DNA of 64,000 nt, from NCBI GenBank assembly GCA_000507305.1, contig DF239940.1, positions 67,433-131,432 of the forward strand, in the 5' to 3' direction. The position numbers were made by a program, and so were the translations under genes. This document shows positions 46,601 through 58,729 of this stretch, one piece after another (within the stretch, counting starts at the first letter, position 1; every line of letters begins with the position of its first letter). A model generated the notes under the pieces. It was not told where the DNA came from. It did no database searches and saw nothing but the letters and a program-made list of their open reading frames with translations. The stretch comes from Breviolum minutum Mf 1.05b.01. Its lineage: Eukaryota > Sar > Dinophyceae > Suessiales > Symbiodiniaceae.

Positions 46601-48780
46601 GGTCAACGTTTTGAGCTCCCTGATCCTGGTCAGCGTCACTTGGAGACGAAGTTAGCACGGGGTGTCAGGTTGTTGTGTCGTTGTCTACATAGCTACATGT
46701 CCGAGGCAATCTGGTGGAAGGGAGGAGAGAAGCTTAGTGGAAGTGGCTTTCCGCTGATTTTTCTAGAGGCCTGGTGGTGACCTTTCATTGGTCATTCATG
46801 CACCCCAGCATGATCGAACATTTACCACTTTGAATTCAGCATGATCCACTGAATCAGTACTCAGTACTGAATCAAATCACAGCATTTCAATGACATGGAT
46901 GATTTCCACGGATGCAAGGGTTGCTAACGCTCTATGAATGCTAGATAAATTTGTAGTGACCATTCTACCTGAAGTTGTTTTTTCTCGGAAGCGGGCAGGC
47001 CTTGATTTATCCGGTGAGTTTGCTGCTGATGGCTTATAACCTCTCCATGTGCCCGGGCCAAGATATTTCCGTGGAGTCGTTGGAAAAGTTGACAAGAAGC
47101 GTCAGTCAATGGGTTGGGGATGGTTGGGGGATCAGTTGATGATCAGCTGCAATAGCGATACTTACTTCTTGGTGTGTGTTTGTGGTTGTATCATTGTTTA
47201 TCCCAAAACTTTGCTGGGAAAGGGATTCTCTTTTGGGGATGTGCCTAGAACTAGTAAACCACCAACCGCCTTATGAGCCAAGGCTTTTTACTCAAGTGGA
47301 GTTTGCTGTCAAGGCTGGAGTCTTTGAGTACCTCACACTTTTTTCTACTACAGATCTGCAACTGAGAGACATTCACATATCAAAACAAAGACATTTTCCA
47401 AGTGCGTCGTGAATCACTTGGAGGTCCTACCTCTCACGAACATTTTACTTGGCACTGTCCCGACGTTCTGGACTTAGCAACCCAAACTGGAAGGAGTGTC
47501 CATGATTCAACTGACCGTGTATGAAGTCAGGTTTTCTATTTACACCCTCTTGCAGACTCCTACCTTTGAAGACGGAGCTCAAATTGCTCACACAGTAGCT
47601 GGATTGCAAACAGAATGAAGATGAAACCACCGGCATCATGTGCACACATATCGGAAGCATCACAAAACGTGCCTGTGCTGGAATTCATTTGAAGGGATAA
47701 CTCTTAAATCTTGAATGACCTTGTTTGGTCATGGTCAGGTAATGTCTGTCACCAATCCTGTGGTTGCCTGAGCACGTTTTCTAGGTGAAAGCATGGACCA
47801 TCGTGACCCAATTTTTTTTCAAGAACAATTCTCAACCATGGCTGGTGTTTGAAAACAAAGATTCAGGTTTATGGCCTTCCAGGTGTGATCGTCATGATGA
47901 TGTAGGGAAGCCTTGGTGTGAAAGCTCCGATTATGGAGAGCAAAACGTGGCCGGATTTTCATATCCCAACCCTTTAGTGTAAGGGCACAGGCATTGGATG
48001 GTTTCAAACATCAACGGAGTTTCGCCACGTGTCACCTTATTGTGAAAAATACTGTAATATGCATGTGACATAATTTCTTCAGACGGGTTGGCCCAACCAC
48101 TTGCAAAAATGCAATGTGATCAGCTCAGGTCACAGGAACCCATGTCCTTGATGGGTTATTTGACGTCTTCCACAGCTCTAGTCTTAAGGGGATCATCGAC
48201 CGATCGCAAATGCTCGGTGTGTCTGCGCGCTCACATTCCGTGGTAGTTTTAGGCTATACCATTCTATGGCTCCATTATGTTCAAGCCTCAGCCCTTTGCT
48301 GCTACAGATGGTCTCTTGAAAAAGCCGTCGCTTCTGCACAAGTCAAGTCAAATTTGATTCAACAAGGATTTCAGTGTTGAACTGTGCCAGAGACATGACT
48401 ATTCACGTGCCTACTCAGACTTTGTGTGCTGCTTACTTCAAATCTGATCTACCAGGTGTGGTGTGATGTATGTTGGCGTGACCTTACTTAAGCAGTGAAG
48501 CACACAAGATCCACACGATGAAGCAATTATGGGGTTGAAATAGGCTTTCAACGGTCAGTTTACTTGAACGCTGGAGACATTCTTTGCAGGATGCTCGCAG
48601 TCGCACAGCAATTCCAGGAAACTACCAGGCTGCAGGGCAAGCGAAAAGGCAGACAAGGCAAAATCTACTGCAATCCATGTGCAGGCTTTTGATGATGATC
48701 GCAAAGATGATGACGTCCTGGCTGAAGAACATCGTGTGGAACAGAGCCTGTTCCAGTCATCCAATCAGGCATCAATTAAA
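43682..48780 (+). CDS. ABC transporter subfamily A: continuation with second membrane domain
   Basis: Exon 43682-43757 reads SSGISMTTLEEVFMALGEQ, the ABCA motif that ends the first ATP-binding unit; it joins in phase to an exon from 44605 (ENTDFREVDPENPNAGEALL). A linker exon near 44950-45011 reads VREANERRSAKAMMRLR. Hydrophobic exons follow: about 45575-45651 (AEVLVLPAFLNLLAVFLQ) and 45839-45917 (MAFGISIIAFTLQLVREK). Exons 46048-46080 (EVKSKHVALAQ) and from 46193 (GLTVRSFWLGTIMAG) match the ABCA segment preceding the next helix. Near 48630-48780 an acidic island (AFDDDRKDDDVLAEEHRV) resembles the linker just before the second ATP-binding domain. No second Walker A or LSGGQ motif was found downstream in the window, so the protein may be truncated, the domain may lie beyond, or I missed it. 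Several exons between 46.2 and 48.6 kb are not placed. Confidence 0.65.
43857..44081. repeat. Inverted-repeat element, about 30-bp arms, MITE/introner-like
   Basis: The 30 bases at 43857-43886 (starting TCATACGGTCGATGG) are complementary to those at 44052-44081 at 27 of 30 positions. The arm end GAAATCCTGCACC recurs with variation at about 31442, 36675, 43507 and 49098, always in inferred introns or spacers. It lies in the ABCA intron 43758-44604. Structure suggests a short non-autonomous inverted-repeat element. Confidence 0.7.
45050..45145. repeat. Perfect 21-bp inverted repeat (hairpin)
   Basis: GGTGATTCAAAGTGACCTTTT at 45050-45070 has its exact reverse complement at 45125-45145, separated by 54 bp that contain two copies of GGTTAAGTGACC. 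It lies in an inferred ABCA intron and could be an element remnant or a structural hairpin. Confidence 0.85.
46245..48625. other. Mostly unassigned, inferred ABCA introns
   Basis: The remaining second-membrane-domain helices of the transporter should lie here, but I could not place them. A plausible exon-like frame near 46940-47020 reads VVTILPEVVFSRKRAG. A TATATA tract lies near 46538-46552. No other gene is evident. Confidence 0.35.
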
Positions 48781-49270
48781 TCGAGCAACAGCGCAACATG
48801 CTACGCATACACATGTTGCAACGAGTTCCCTGCCATTTGAAAAGGAAATGCGGTTTCGAACCATTCTCAGGTTATTTTGACTTTAAAGGAGGGTAGTCCT
48901 GAGTGTCGATCTGATCGCATCACCTTGGCCAGGATGCCGCAGTCTACAACCGCTTATTTCACACTTACAGGACACCGGTGTGGAGATGTGTTTTTATGTT
49001 TGTATTGCCAGGACTCTTGGGAGATGATTCCAGCTGGATGCATTTGCAGATGCACCGCCATGGTTAGATGGAATTCCCCATGCTAGTATGCAATTTTGGT
49101 GAACAAAATCCAGCACCAGTGGGATGGAATAAAATTGAAGCACACAAATAACATGGTGTTCCCCCGAACCCTTGCTCCGAAACAACTCCTTGACATGCCA
49201 TCTTGGATTCATGCTGCGGGGTAGTGCTTTTAGCCGAGCCTTGTTTCTATAGGAATTTGAGGCTCACAGC

Positions 49271-51433
49271 ATGCCTGGCCCATGGTGGGTATGGGTCTTT
49301 GCCCTGCTTTCCGTTGCATCAGCTGTGTTGAATTGCACGGTGGCAGCTCGGCTGTGATTTCCAAGGTGCCTAGATAAGACAGGGTGGACTAGATGTTACC
49401 ATAGGTCACAGCTTAGCGGGTACACTTGTGTGATGTTGGGGGAATGCGTGGCAGAGCTCCTGCGCTACCTCACTACACTTAAGTTATGTATAGTATATAT
49501 ATGTATTTATATGTAAATACATATATATATATATATATATGTACAAATATTATACAATTGCTTCTCGTTTGGTCCCCTTTTGTGTTTCTTTTGGATGCTG
49601 AGAGCAGCAGCCTACCTATGTTTCTTTCTGCAGTCCAGCAGCCTCCTGCCCAGGAAACGCATGACCCAGTAGCAACGCCATGCTGTGTTGCACAGGATGC
49701 ATGGGACCATCTCGTAGCAGGTGGAGGCTGTGGTGGTTCTGGGCCCACTGAAGCGCAATGCTCAGCCGCCATGGAACTATGTTTGGACTGCCAGGCGGCA
49801 GTGGAGTACTACGCCCACAATGCAACAGCTTTGAAAGCCAGTGACATCACGGTGGACATCTCTTCAGCAAAAATTAAGTGTGCTCTTCCAGAGTGGAATG
49901 GTGCATGTACTGGTACAGTGAAAGGGCTTGGAGTTGGACTTCTGATTCTCACAGGTGTTGCTTTGTTGGTGGTAGCTACTGCGGCTTGTATCGCCTTTGA
50001 TTGGCGCCTGCTTCCATCTTTAGTGGCGTGGCAGCGGCGGAAGCTGTTGGTTGAGGCCATTGCCACCCAAGATGCCGAGGCTCGAACAGATAGAGGCTCA
50101 GAATCAGCCAGTCCATCAGCTCCTCTTCCACCCAAGCCAGTACCACCAGCCCCACCAACACCAACAGCACGACCTCCAGCACAAGGTTTTGATAAACAGC
50201 CTGACACCTTGCGAATAGCAGCAGATGCTCCAGAAGCTGAATCCTTAGCAGCCAGTCCCACCAGCCCTGCCTCCCTACCTCCCAATGAGGCTGCAGTGCC
50301 AAGTAGTGCTGGTGAGGCCTTGGCCTTAGGAAGGGCTCAACCGGAGTTGCCACCAACCTTGGCCTCACAGCGCAGACCTCGACACTATGCATCAGCTTAT
50401 GCTTTACATACTGCGTTTATCACCATTGCAGTCATTGCAGTGGTGTTGCGTATAGCCTATGTTGTGGCCAGAGGGCTCCTTGTTGTTGGATTGCAATTGG
50501 CTCACACGTGCTTGCCAGAATTACTTCTTTGCATTCTGCCGCTTGCCTGGGTTTCCTGCACCTCGCGACGGCCCAAATCTTCAACAACTGCTGTGCCCAT
50601 GAGCGTGGCGTACTGGGGACCATGGCAGGCGATCCCACGCTTCACAACGTATGCCGTTTGCACTATATGTACCGAGATCTATAGTACATTGGTTGCTGCA
50701 CTGGCAGTCGCCCGCCTACCTTGCAATGCATCACCCATCGCTGGTGTGCTACTCTACTGCGTGGGTTTGCTGGTTGCAGTTGTTCGTGCATATTGCGCAG
50801 TTTTAGCACTTCGATTGCAGGACCTTTGCGAACATTCCAATTTTCAAAACAGTTTCCTTTTCACTTCAAGGATTGTCTATTGCTTCCAAGAAGATCCAAC
50901 TAGCATCTATATAATTTGTAACATATGAGTTCCCATTTGTTTGTTTATCAATGTTTATGTTGGTGCTTATTGTTTATTGTTTGTAAGGTTAAAGTTAAAA
51001 TGAAACATACATCGGCATTTTTTTTTGGCAGGATGAACTGGCAAGTGTTTGCCGGCGAGCTCGTCCCATACGTCCATCGCGCGGAGAGGCCACCAATCCA
51101 CCATTAGAGGCCGCATGGGACGCACCGCATCGGCAAGGGCAACTTGATGAGAGGGCAAGGGCGGCAAGAGCTGCCAAAATTTCCAAGGCAAGAATGACCT
51201 CTCTCTTTGGTTGGATGGGAGATCGAGATGTGATTGAAGATACAGTGCGAGATTTTAACGAGCCAGACGATCCAGCCAAAGCTGCGCTGGCCTGTCCATT
51301 TTTGCCGGCCTTTGTGTGTCCCGTGCTGCGGCGGCGTCTCGTTGGCCGACGCATCCTGGCAGGTGCAACTTCTGCTCTTTCGGAGAACTGGTCCAAACAG
51401 CCAAAATATCCTGAACTACGTGACCAAATGTGA
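49271..51433 (+). CDS. Multi-pass membrane protein with signal peptide and Cys-rich ectodomain, unknown function
   Basis: Exons 49271-49339, 49654-50820 and 51032-51433 join in phase to give 545 aa. Exon 1 encodes a signal peptide (MPGPWWVWVFALLSVASA). The mature N-terminus has about 110 residues with at least eight cysteines (PCC, GGC, LCLDC, IKC, GAC) and potential N-glycosylation sites (NCT, NAT). A strong membrane helix follows near residue 135 (GVGLLILTGVALLVVATAA). A Pro/Ala/Ser-rich segment (about 190-300, KPVPPAPPTPTARPP) comes next, then a second hydrophobic block with four or more helices (about 315-410). The last exon is a soluble tail containing a 20-residue Ala/Arg-rich stretch and LFGWMGDRDVIEDTV. 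I recognise no family. Intron 1 is GT-AG, intron 2 GA-AG. Exon 1 assignment is inferred from phase. It may be a separate gene or another insertion in the transporter locus. Confidence 0.7.
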
Positions 51434-52480
51434 ATAAGACTTGATAATTGAATGATGATTAAGTATTTTGAATTATGACGTAATTGATATGAAGATGTTA
51501 ACCCCTCGTATTGTCGAACGACACATGCGGTCAACTTTTCTCTCCATCTTTGTTTGCTTCACAATAGAAATTCTCACCATACACATTGTCACGGTGTAAT
51601 GTTGGAAGGCATTTTGCGAGCCGCAGCCCCGGAATTTCATCACAAGGTTTTTTTGTGTACAGGTCTTGTTGCAGGTCTTGTGGCTCAAGAGTATTGCTCC
51701 ATGTGGAGCAGTCCTAGTGCCTCCATACTGACAGGCTGGTGATGCTTGGTGAATCTATTGGGGACTCATCAGACACTCGAAATTTGTTGCAGGTTGATTT
51801 AAAGCTTATTTCAACTCAGTGGATTCATAAGGTCAGAATATGTCAGAATTACTTCTGGTCTTCGGTTGCCAATAAAGTTGAACCTGGAAAGAGTTGGAAA
51901 TATATACTGTACATAAGCTGGAGTGAATAGATAAACCTTTTTGAAACATTTCTTCACTGGCTCCCAAATCTTGGGGACTGACCAGGGAGACATGACTCCT
52001 ATCCAAAGCGACCAGCACGACTGGCACGTGGCAAACTGCGCCTGGATATACCTTTCGTGACTGGGCTGTCAATTTGCCTGTTGGATGGCATGATGTTCAA
52101 GTAGCTTTTCCATGAGTTGCAGCTTCATGGGCATTGTATCATTGTATCCTTCCACTTTGTGACTGTGTGTGTGCTTTCCTCAGAACGCAGCGCTGGACCT
52201 TCTGCGACTCAATTGCATGAAAAAAACATGTTGCAGCAAAAGCTTCCGGTACCGAGTTTTGATTATGAAACATGTTCGTCCCATGCTATCGGCTGTGTTA
52301 AACATCTTTCAATATTTTTTAATCACTGCCAGCTTTTGGTTGCAAGCAGACTTGTTTGGAGTAGACAGATCAATATGACATTGATTCAAAGTTGGAGAGT
52401 TGGAGATGAGTAAGGAGAGGCAATGATGGTGGTGTCTTCGCTCCTCAGGATGGGCCCTGGAAACTCTGACTTGAACGGGT
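51434..52480. other. Spacer with weak coding-like patches
   Basis: No supported gene. A short + patch at about 51660-51732 (LVAGLVAQEYCSMWSSPSAS) follows two tandem CAGGTCTTGT copies; the GGCTCAAG it contains is too short to call a spliced-leader relic. It may be a 5' exon of the gene below. Confidence 0.3.
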
Positions 52481-52495
52481 TTCATTTCTTTGCAT

Positions 52496-53508
52496 AGTCA
52501 TCCTGGAGTGCGCACTCCAGGAGGCAATCTCTTCTGAACGCTTTGGACGACGAGGAGTCAACTGGTCACTTGATCAGTTGGATTTGGATGATTTGGATAG
52601 CTTAAAGCTTGACAACATCCTGCTTCTTGGCTTACCTGGTGGGGTGGAACCGAGAGTTCGGCATCCCAACTCAGGTTCTGACTTGGGACAGGTGTGTGTA
52701 CAGAAGTCTGTGTATAAATCATGAGATGTTTGCATGCCACACGGTGTTTTTGAATATGAATTGAATGTAATTACATTTAGGAAGTACAATATATGATACG
52801 TGTGTAAAATGATGATACAAATGATGACAACAGTCGCAATGTATACAGTAATTTACAACCATAACTTAACAGCAATGAGCATATCGAACGCAATAGAGAC
52901 AACAATACTGATCACACGGACATATACTATAATGATAATACACCGACAATATATAGTGACAACAGTACGGATAATAGTGATGACAATAGTGATGAAATAT
53001 AATGATGATAATGACAACACTAATGTAACTGAATGTGTATATATATATATATATTATACAAAAATTTATGGTTTGATCACTTTCAATCGCCAATTTTGAG
53101 CTGCCAAGGGATGCTGAAAGCCCATTGAGCCCAAAGCGGAGCAGTGAAGGGCTCCTTGGATCGACTGAAATGTGAAGTTGGGTGAAACAGTTTCTCTTTT
53201 GTCAACTTGGATGATTTTTTTTTGAAAATTGTTGAATTGTAAGGGTTTTCCTTAAGTACAGCCTATAAGAACCATTAGGGTTGTCGTTCCTTTTTGACAT
53301 TCTGTGATAGCTTTGGTTCACTTCGGAAGTGAGGCTGAAGAAGAAATTAGAAAGGGACGATCCAAGGGTAAAGCCCTCAGATTTGAGTGAACAAGCTTTT
53401 GATTTCGACTGTTTCCACCAATTTTGCTGCAGGTCCTGAAGAAGAGCATCTCAAAAAGGGCGTTGGACATTCCAGATGTTACAGTGGGTGGCTCAGGGGG
53501 CTGAGGGT
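52496..53508 (+). CDS. Unidentified protein, two 3' exons
   Basis: After AG at about 52499 a + frame reads an acidic, coding-like segment (ILECALQEAISSERFGRRG, then LDQLDLDDLDSLKLDNILLL) to a CAG/GTGTG donor at about 52690. It joins in phase to an exon after TGCAG at 53433 that reads VLKKSISKRALDIPDVTVGG and stops at about 53505. The intron includes a long ATAATGATGA-rich stretch and a TATATA tract near 53038. Upstream exons were not found and no family is recognised. Confidence 0.45.
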
Positions 53509-54372
53509 GATGTCGAAGTTGTTTTTATATCCCCTCCATTAGAGACAACAATATGTAATCACATGCAGTATACCTAAGCAACATATATACAAAAAGGTCA
53601 TTGAATAAGATATACTTACTGTACCAATATAGAGAGTACGACAACAGGTTTCTCTCCCAAAAATGATGCCGAAATCTCACCATGTCAAGGCTGAGGAAGT
53701 CGAGAATTTGAAATCACCCAGCGGGAAGCCCACCGTGGCTTCTGAAGTGCCACTTGAAGCAGATTTTTTTTTGCCACTGTTAGCAGTGGGGGGAAAGGAG
53801 TTGGGTCCTTGTTTCCAGCATGTTCTTGTAGGTAAATTAGATTTCTATGATGGTCTTATTAATGATACCTGATATCAGCACTGAAACGTGAAACTGTAAA
53901 GCAAAGGATGTTGTTCCTCTTTTTGTGCGTTTGACACGATGCGCGCTCTCTCTCTCTCTCTTTTTGCGGATGCGGTGATGGAAAGATGCAGTCTTCAGAT
54001 CATTCATCTGCATTTTTTCCATCTGAGGATGGAAGCACTCCGCTTGGCTGTGGGCAACAAAGAGGTTGGCTATGTGAATCATTCGAAAGTGCAGCTTCTA
54101 GATTCTAGATGACCAATGTAAAAACAAGGTTCCTGTCATTCAACCCATGTCATTTGCGGCTGGTCGCACTCAGCGCTTTGGAAATGAATTGAAGTGTTAC
54201 TTTGGCAGCTTCGAGTATTGCAAAAGACACTGAAGTTTATAGAACTTCGCCCTGGCGAGCGAGGGAGGGAAAGAATACAAAGAAATCAAGTTGTTGTTGC
54301 TCTTGATGATGCTGATGGCTGATGCTGATGTGGGTGCTGGCATAGCTGCTGCTGCCTCTGATGAGATGACGG

Positions 54373-54441
<69 letters not shown>

Positions 54442-55139
54442 CGATGATGATGATGTAAAAAGGACATCGGCCCCAATCATCATCCAAATTGTTGCCTTGA
54501 TTCTTCTCGACCTAAGTCATCAATTGGCCATTTGCCCATGAGACACTTGTAAAGCTTTAAACTGGAAGCCATCTTCGGATGCTCCACCACCCAGTAGCGG
54601 TACTATTACGTTTTTGCTGGGCGCCACACCCTGGTACCTTTTAGTAGGAGATCCCTTTTAACCCTTGACCCTTATTATGCTCAGCAGGATGCTGAGGGAA
54701 ATGGTCTTTCCCGAAGCATTCTGGGTGCTGAAGCTGAAGGTGGGCCCTGGGGCATGGGTTGCATAGCCAAGTTGTGTGATTTGAGAAACCGAGAAACCGT
54801 CCTGGAAGCTCCAGTAGTTTGCTGGTGTCTTTGGTATCAGTAATGCGGATGCATTTGAAGCTGCTGATTGGACTGTGTCTTGTAAGGCCTTCAACCTGGC
54901 TGATGTCACCCCTTATTGACAGAAGCATACAGAAGCAACTCTTGAAAATCTAAACTTTATGCACTTTGATACAGATTCTCAATTCGCATGTATTACAGAT
55001 GATTGCAGATTAATACCAATTATGTATTCGATTATCGACTTGGAATAGATTTTAATACCCAGTTCATTATCCACAATCATGGTTTCCAGGCTCCCACACA
55101 AGCATCCATGCAGGCCGCCGCCGCTCTGCCACCGGCGCC
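53509..55139. other. Region without a firm gene
   Basis: Near 53663-53760 a + frame reads AEEVENLKSPSGKPTVASE after an AG acceptor, possibly one exon. A TC dinucleotide run lies near 53945-53961. The interval 54641-54928 is open on both strands without a recognisable domain. Otherwise non-coding. Confidence 0.3.
54371..54455. repeat. (GAT)n microsatellite, about 28 units
   Basis: A nearly pure GAT/ATG trinucleotide run with one ACG interruption near its end. The poly-His, poly-Ile and poly-Ser frames across it on - are repeat products. Confidence 0.97.
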
Positions 55140-56515
55140 ATGCGCCACGGCTCGCGGCACAGCTCCAAGCGCGGCTCGGCGGAGTCCTCGCAGAACGCTG
55201 TGCTGATGGAGGTGCACAGATTTCCCGGCGTTCCGTTCCCGTTGCCCACTTTTTTTTGATTAATGCTTTTGGGGCCGAGTGTTCTCACTACTCTTTCTTT
55301 TTGGGGTGTTTTGACGTTGAAGACAAACCCGTTTGAGTGTGGGTCAAATGTGTGAAGTGGCAAGGTTTGGCGCCCTTTCCCTGCCAGGAGCAGATTCAGT
55401 ACAGCCGGGACTCGGTGACCTCCATGTCCTCAGCTCTTTCCGACGATACGGGTGGCTCCAGCCGCTCCAAGCAGCGGCCAGGCCTCCCGAAGCGGGCCGG
55501 ATGTGGCGGATGGGGTCAGACGATACATGAGGAAGTGGAAGTGGGGAAGTCTTTTTTTGGAGGGGGGGGCTTTTTTTGGCAGAGTTTTCATCGTTTTCAT
55601 AGTTGTCATGTTTGAGCTTAGTTGAGAAATCTGGCAAACAAGTCAACTACTAAAGGATTTTGATAGCTGCAAGTTGCAAGACATGAGAAGGGCAAGATTC
55701 GCAACTACTTTCTATGTGACCAAAAAACAGGACGCCAGCCTTCCCGCAAGAAGCATGCCGCTTGCATCACCCTGCTGCTTGGCCGATTTGTTTTTTTCTT
55801 CGAGCGTTGGTGATGTGACTCTAACTTGAGGTCGGCGCCCAGGATGCCTGCCAGACGACTGATGCCAAGGAGTTTCTTGGATATCAAAGATTTGCGTGGA
55901 AATAGCTTCAATGTTTTTTTTCTGAGCCCATTGATGGGTTGTAAGCCAATTTCAGTTCCTTGTTGAAAGTGACCGCATTTCTTTGGTGTTTTTTCCCTTT
56001 TGGAAAAGCATATTGGTCATACCTGTTTTGCATATGGACATGATGGACTAAAATCGTACATAAGGGTTTGGGGGTTGGAAGAGGTTGGGGCTGACATACC
56101 AAGAGCACGGCGCAACTGTCAGAATTCTTCTCATGCGGCCCCAGTTTTTAAGCCGTCATCAGCCAACTTTTTGGAGTGTGCAACCATGATCAAACTCAAT
56201 TATTCATGAAATTCTGAGCGAACTTGGACCCGTTAGCCAGTGGCGTGCAGTTTGATGCATTTGCAATTTGTACTGGATCCTTGCACCTTTTGAATCCAGC
56301 AGCTTTCGGTAGACTTTACGTTTTAAATGGTTGTTTGGATATGACCGTTTTGTGACGGTTTCTTGCATTGAAATTGCTGGGCGCAAGTCTTTGCTTCGTT
56401 GCTTTCCCAGTCCGAGGTGCAGGTCGAAATGGAGAGCATCGATCAGAAGCTTGGCTCGCGCGTGACACTGGACTGCCACTTCCGGTCACTCGCCAATGCA
56501 TAGATTCGCAAAATG
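55140..56515 (+). CDS. Unidentified Ser/Arg-rich coding exons, possibly 5' part of the EF-hand gene
   Basis: Exon 55140-55211 begins MRHGSRHSSKRGSAESSQNA and ends in phase 0 at GAG/GTGCAC. It joins to an exon from 55391 reading IQYSRDSVTSMSSALSDDTG, then a basic segment. Later coding-like islands lie near 55840-55905 and at about 56411-56500 (SEVQVEMESIDQKLGSRVT). Composition is low-complexity Ser/Arg, higher in GC than the surroundings. The islands precede EF-hand exons on the same strand and may form its N-terminus, but I could not confirm the joins. Confidence 0.4.
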
Positions 56516-56724
56516 CATCCGTGGTCTCACAGAAAGGTACTGATGCCATTCGAATCTGTAACATGTAACATATATCATACAAATTTGCAAAATTGTTCTA
56601 CTACATTCCTGTTGAAATGTGTGATAACTGATGTATAGCAAGCAGATGTATAACGAACATGCACGTTATTCGCACGTTGAGATTCGAACGGTTAGACAGA
56701 TACGTGTCCTTCCATGATGCAGCC

Positions 56725-57030
56725 ATCAGATGGGTGTAGCCAAGGTTTTGCAGCAGTCCCTGGCTTTCTTTAAGAAGTATGTCCCTGAATATGACACTCG
56801 GAGCTGGAGTAGGAAACTTGTGAGACAAAGACTTTCTCAACATGGTGTTTCTGTTAATTTGATCTCAGGATGGCACCAATTTGTTCGATGTAAAGCAGCT
56901 TGGTGCAGGTTTATGGTGAAGTGTGTAACATCAAGGCACTTGGATGGTACAGATTGTGCTGATCTCTTGTCCCAAAACTTGCTTGGCCTAGTCATTGGTG
57001 GGGAAGGATATGTTGAACCTCAGGTTTGAC
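56725..57030 (+). CDS. Open frame of about 100 residues, unidentified
   Basis: A + frame beginning MGVAKVLQQSLAFFKKYVPE continues for about 100 residues without interruption, mixing basic, aromatic and Cys residues, and stops at 57029. It looks more coding-like than nearby shadows but matches no family I know. It could be a mobile-element fragment or a chance frame. Confidence 0.25.
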
Positions 57031-57211
57031 ATGAAGAATTTCGCAAATGTCTTGTGCGAGATGAAACTTGGGCAACAAAAAGTCCATCCAAAAAATTCAG
57101 GTTGCATTATTTTTGCTGTACGTATGTGTACAATCATGTAAAAACACCTGCATTTTCCCACTTAAAAGACATGGGAAGAAATTTTCCTACGCCACCTGAG
57201 GGCTGGTGTAG

Positions 57212-58679
57212 GTTCGGTGGAGCAGCTGGATCGGGTCTTTGTCTCGGAGGCCTTCCGACAGGCTGACTTTGATTGCAGTGGTGGCATTGACTGTATGGAG
57301 CCCCTTGGTTTGCAACCGCAATGGAGACAGTCCGGAGAACATTTTCTGTTACGTGTTGGTAGAGATGTTATCTATATCATGACATCTAAGAGTTGATATT
57401 CCACGAAACATTCAGTTTTTTACATGAATCTACAATGTTTGTAACCATCCCAACTGGTGCTCCAGATTTTGTCCATCAGTCGTGGTCGCAGATGGCCAAA
57501 GCCTCACGTTGTCAACGGCCCTGGCTGAGAGGTTTGTCCTATGGTTTTCTGCCTTTGGCTTTGCACCGTACTTCTGTGTGACAAAGGCAGGCTATCATCA
57601 TTCATAGTTATAATATATGTCATTATAAGTGAAAGACTGCAAACATGTGGATGTTCCAGTTTCAAGACCTCCCATTCAATTTCAGAGTTCCCATATCCAT
57701 CACCGGCAGTCTCAGACCATTTTGGAGCATTTTTGTGTGATATTTTTTGTAGGAAGATTTGCCACAGCGTGACCTAGCACGCAAGCCCGAGCCTTAGATC
57801 TTTTGAATTTCTCCAAGTGACCTAGAAATTAGCATTTGATCTCCATTTTGGATACATTTGCTGAGGCTTGGGGTTGATTACATCGAGCTCGAGAGATATA
57901 AGCAAGCCTTTGACAAATATGATGAGGTGCCTCACCAAAAAAAGGGCAACACACACGGAGACACATATGATACTGTATATGTTGGTATGTGCAGATCTTG
58001 CATGTTGATGTCAGCACAAGTATGCAGTATACAGTCATACAGTAAATATATATACATATTCTAATGCGTTGTAATGTATGCAGGTGTAACTTTTCTTGAA
58101 CAAATTTCTACCAAAGGATTCAAGCATTATTGCATCAGCTGATCATTTGGGAGGGTTTTTGGATGAATTTTCCATGCAGGATGGCAGCGGAGTTCCTGGG
58201 TTGCATTCGGCTTGAAACCTTGGACCTTTTCTCATCCTCATTTTCACGCTTAAGGCCATCGACATGGACGAGTTTGAATGTTTACTCTCTGATTTGCTGA
58301 AGGCCATGAGGGTTTCTTGGGATGGGGCTTGGATGCCAGACAAGCACAGTAAGTGCCAAAAACTGTCCAACACTTATTCTTGCACACTTGAACAATGTAG
58401 TGGATGGTGAGTGGATCTCCCAGGGGAAATAGGATTTGCATGGATTTGCAAACCATGTATATATATACATATACATATATGTATATGTGACTCATCACAT
58501 TGCATCATCGATACTGTCGGATACTGTCGGATATTCTGTATGACCATATATTTTCACATCATCTCACTCTCTCTCTCTCTACTAAAAGTTATATTATTTT
58601 AAAACTAGTTTTATTTCTGCAAAAGGTGAGTGATATGAAAGTTGTATTTGTGCAAAGGTGGACATAAACATACTAGGCA

Positions 58680-58729
<50 letters not shown>

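Noticed and set aside
48880..49230. Possible second ATP-binding domain of the ABCA gene after the acidic linker
   Set aside because: Read in all frames, it shows no Walker A, Q-loop or signature motif.
51660..51700. Dinoflagellate spliced-leader relic (GGCTCAAG)
   Set aside because: Only eight bases match the 3' end of the leader and nothing upstream agrees; chance is likely at this length. No other site in the window is better.
54197..54487. Poly-His, poly-Ile and poly-Ser frames on -
   Set aside because: Products of the (GAT)n microsatellite.
54641..54928. Open frames of 83-95 residues on -
   Set aside because: Two overlapping frames on - and one on + are equally plausible by eye, so no strand or product can be supported.
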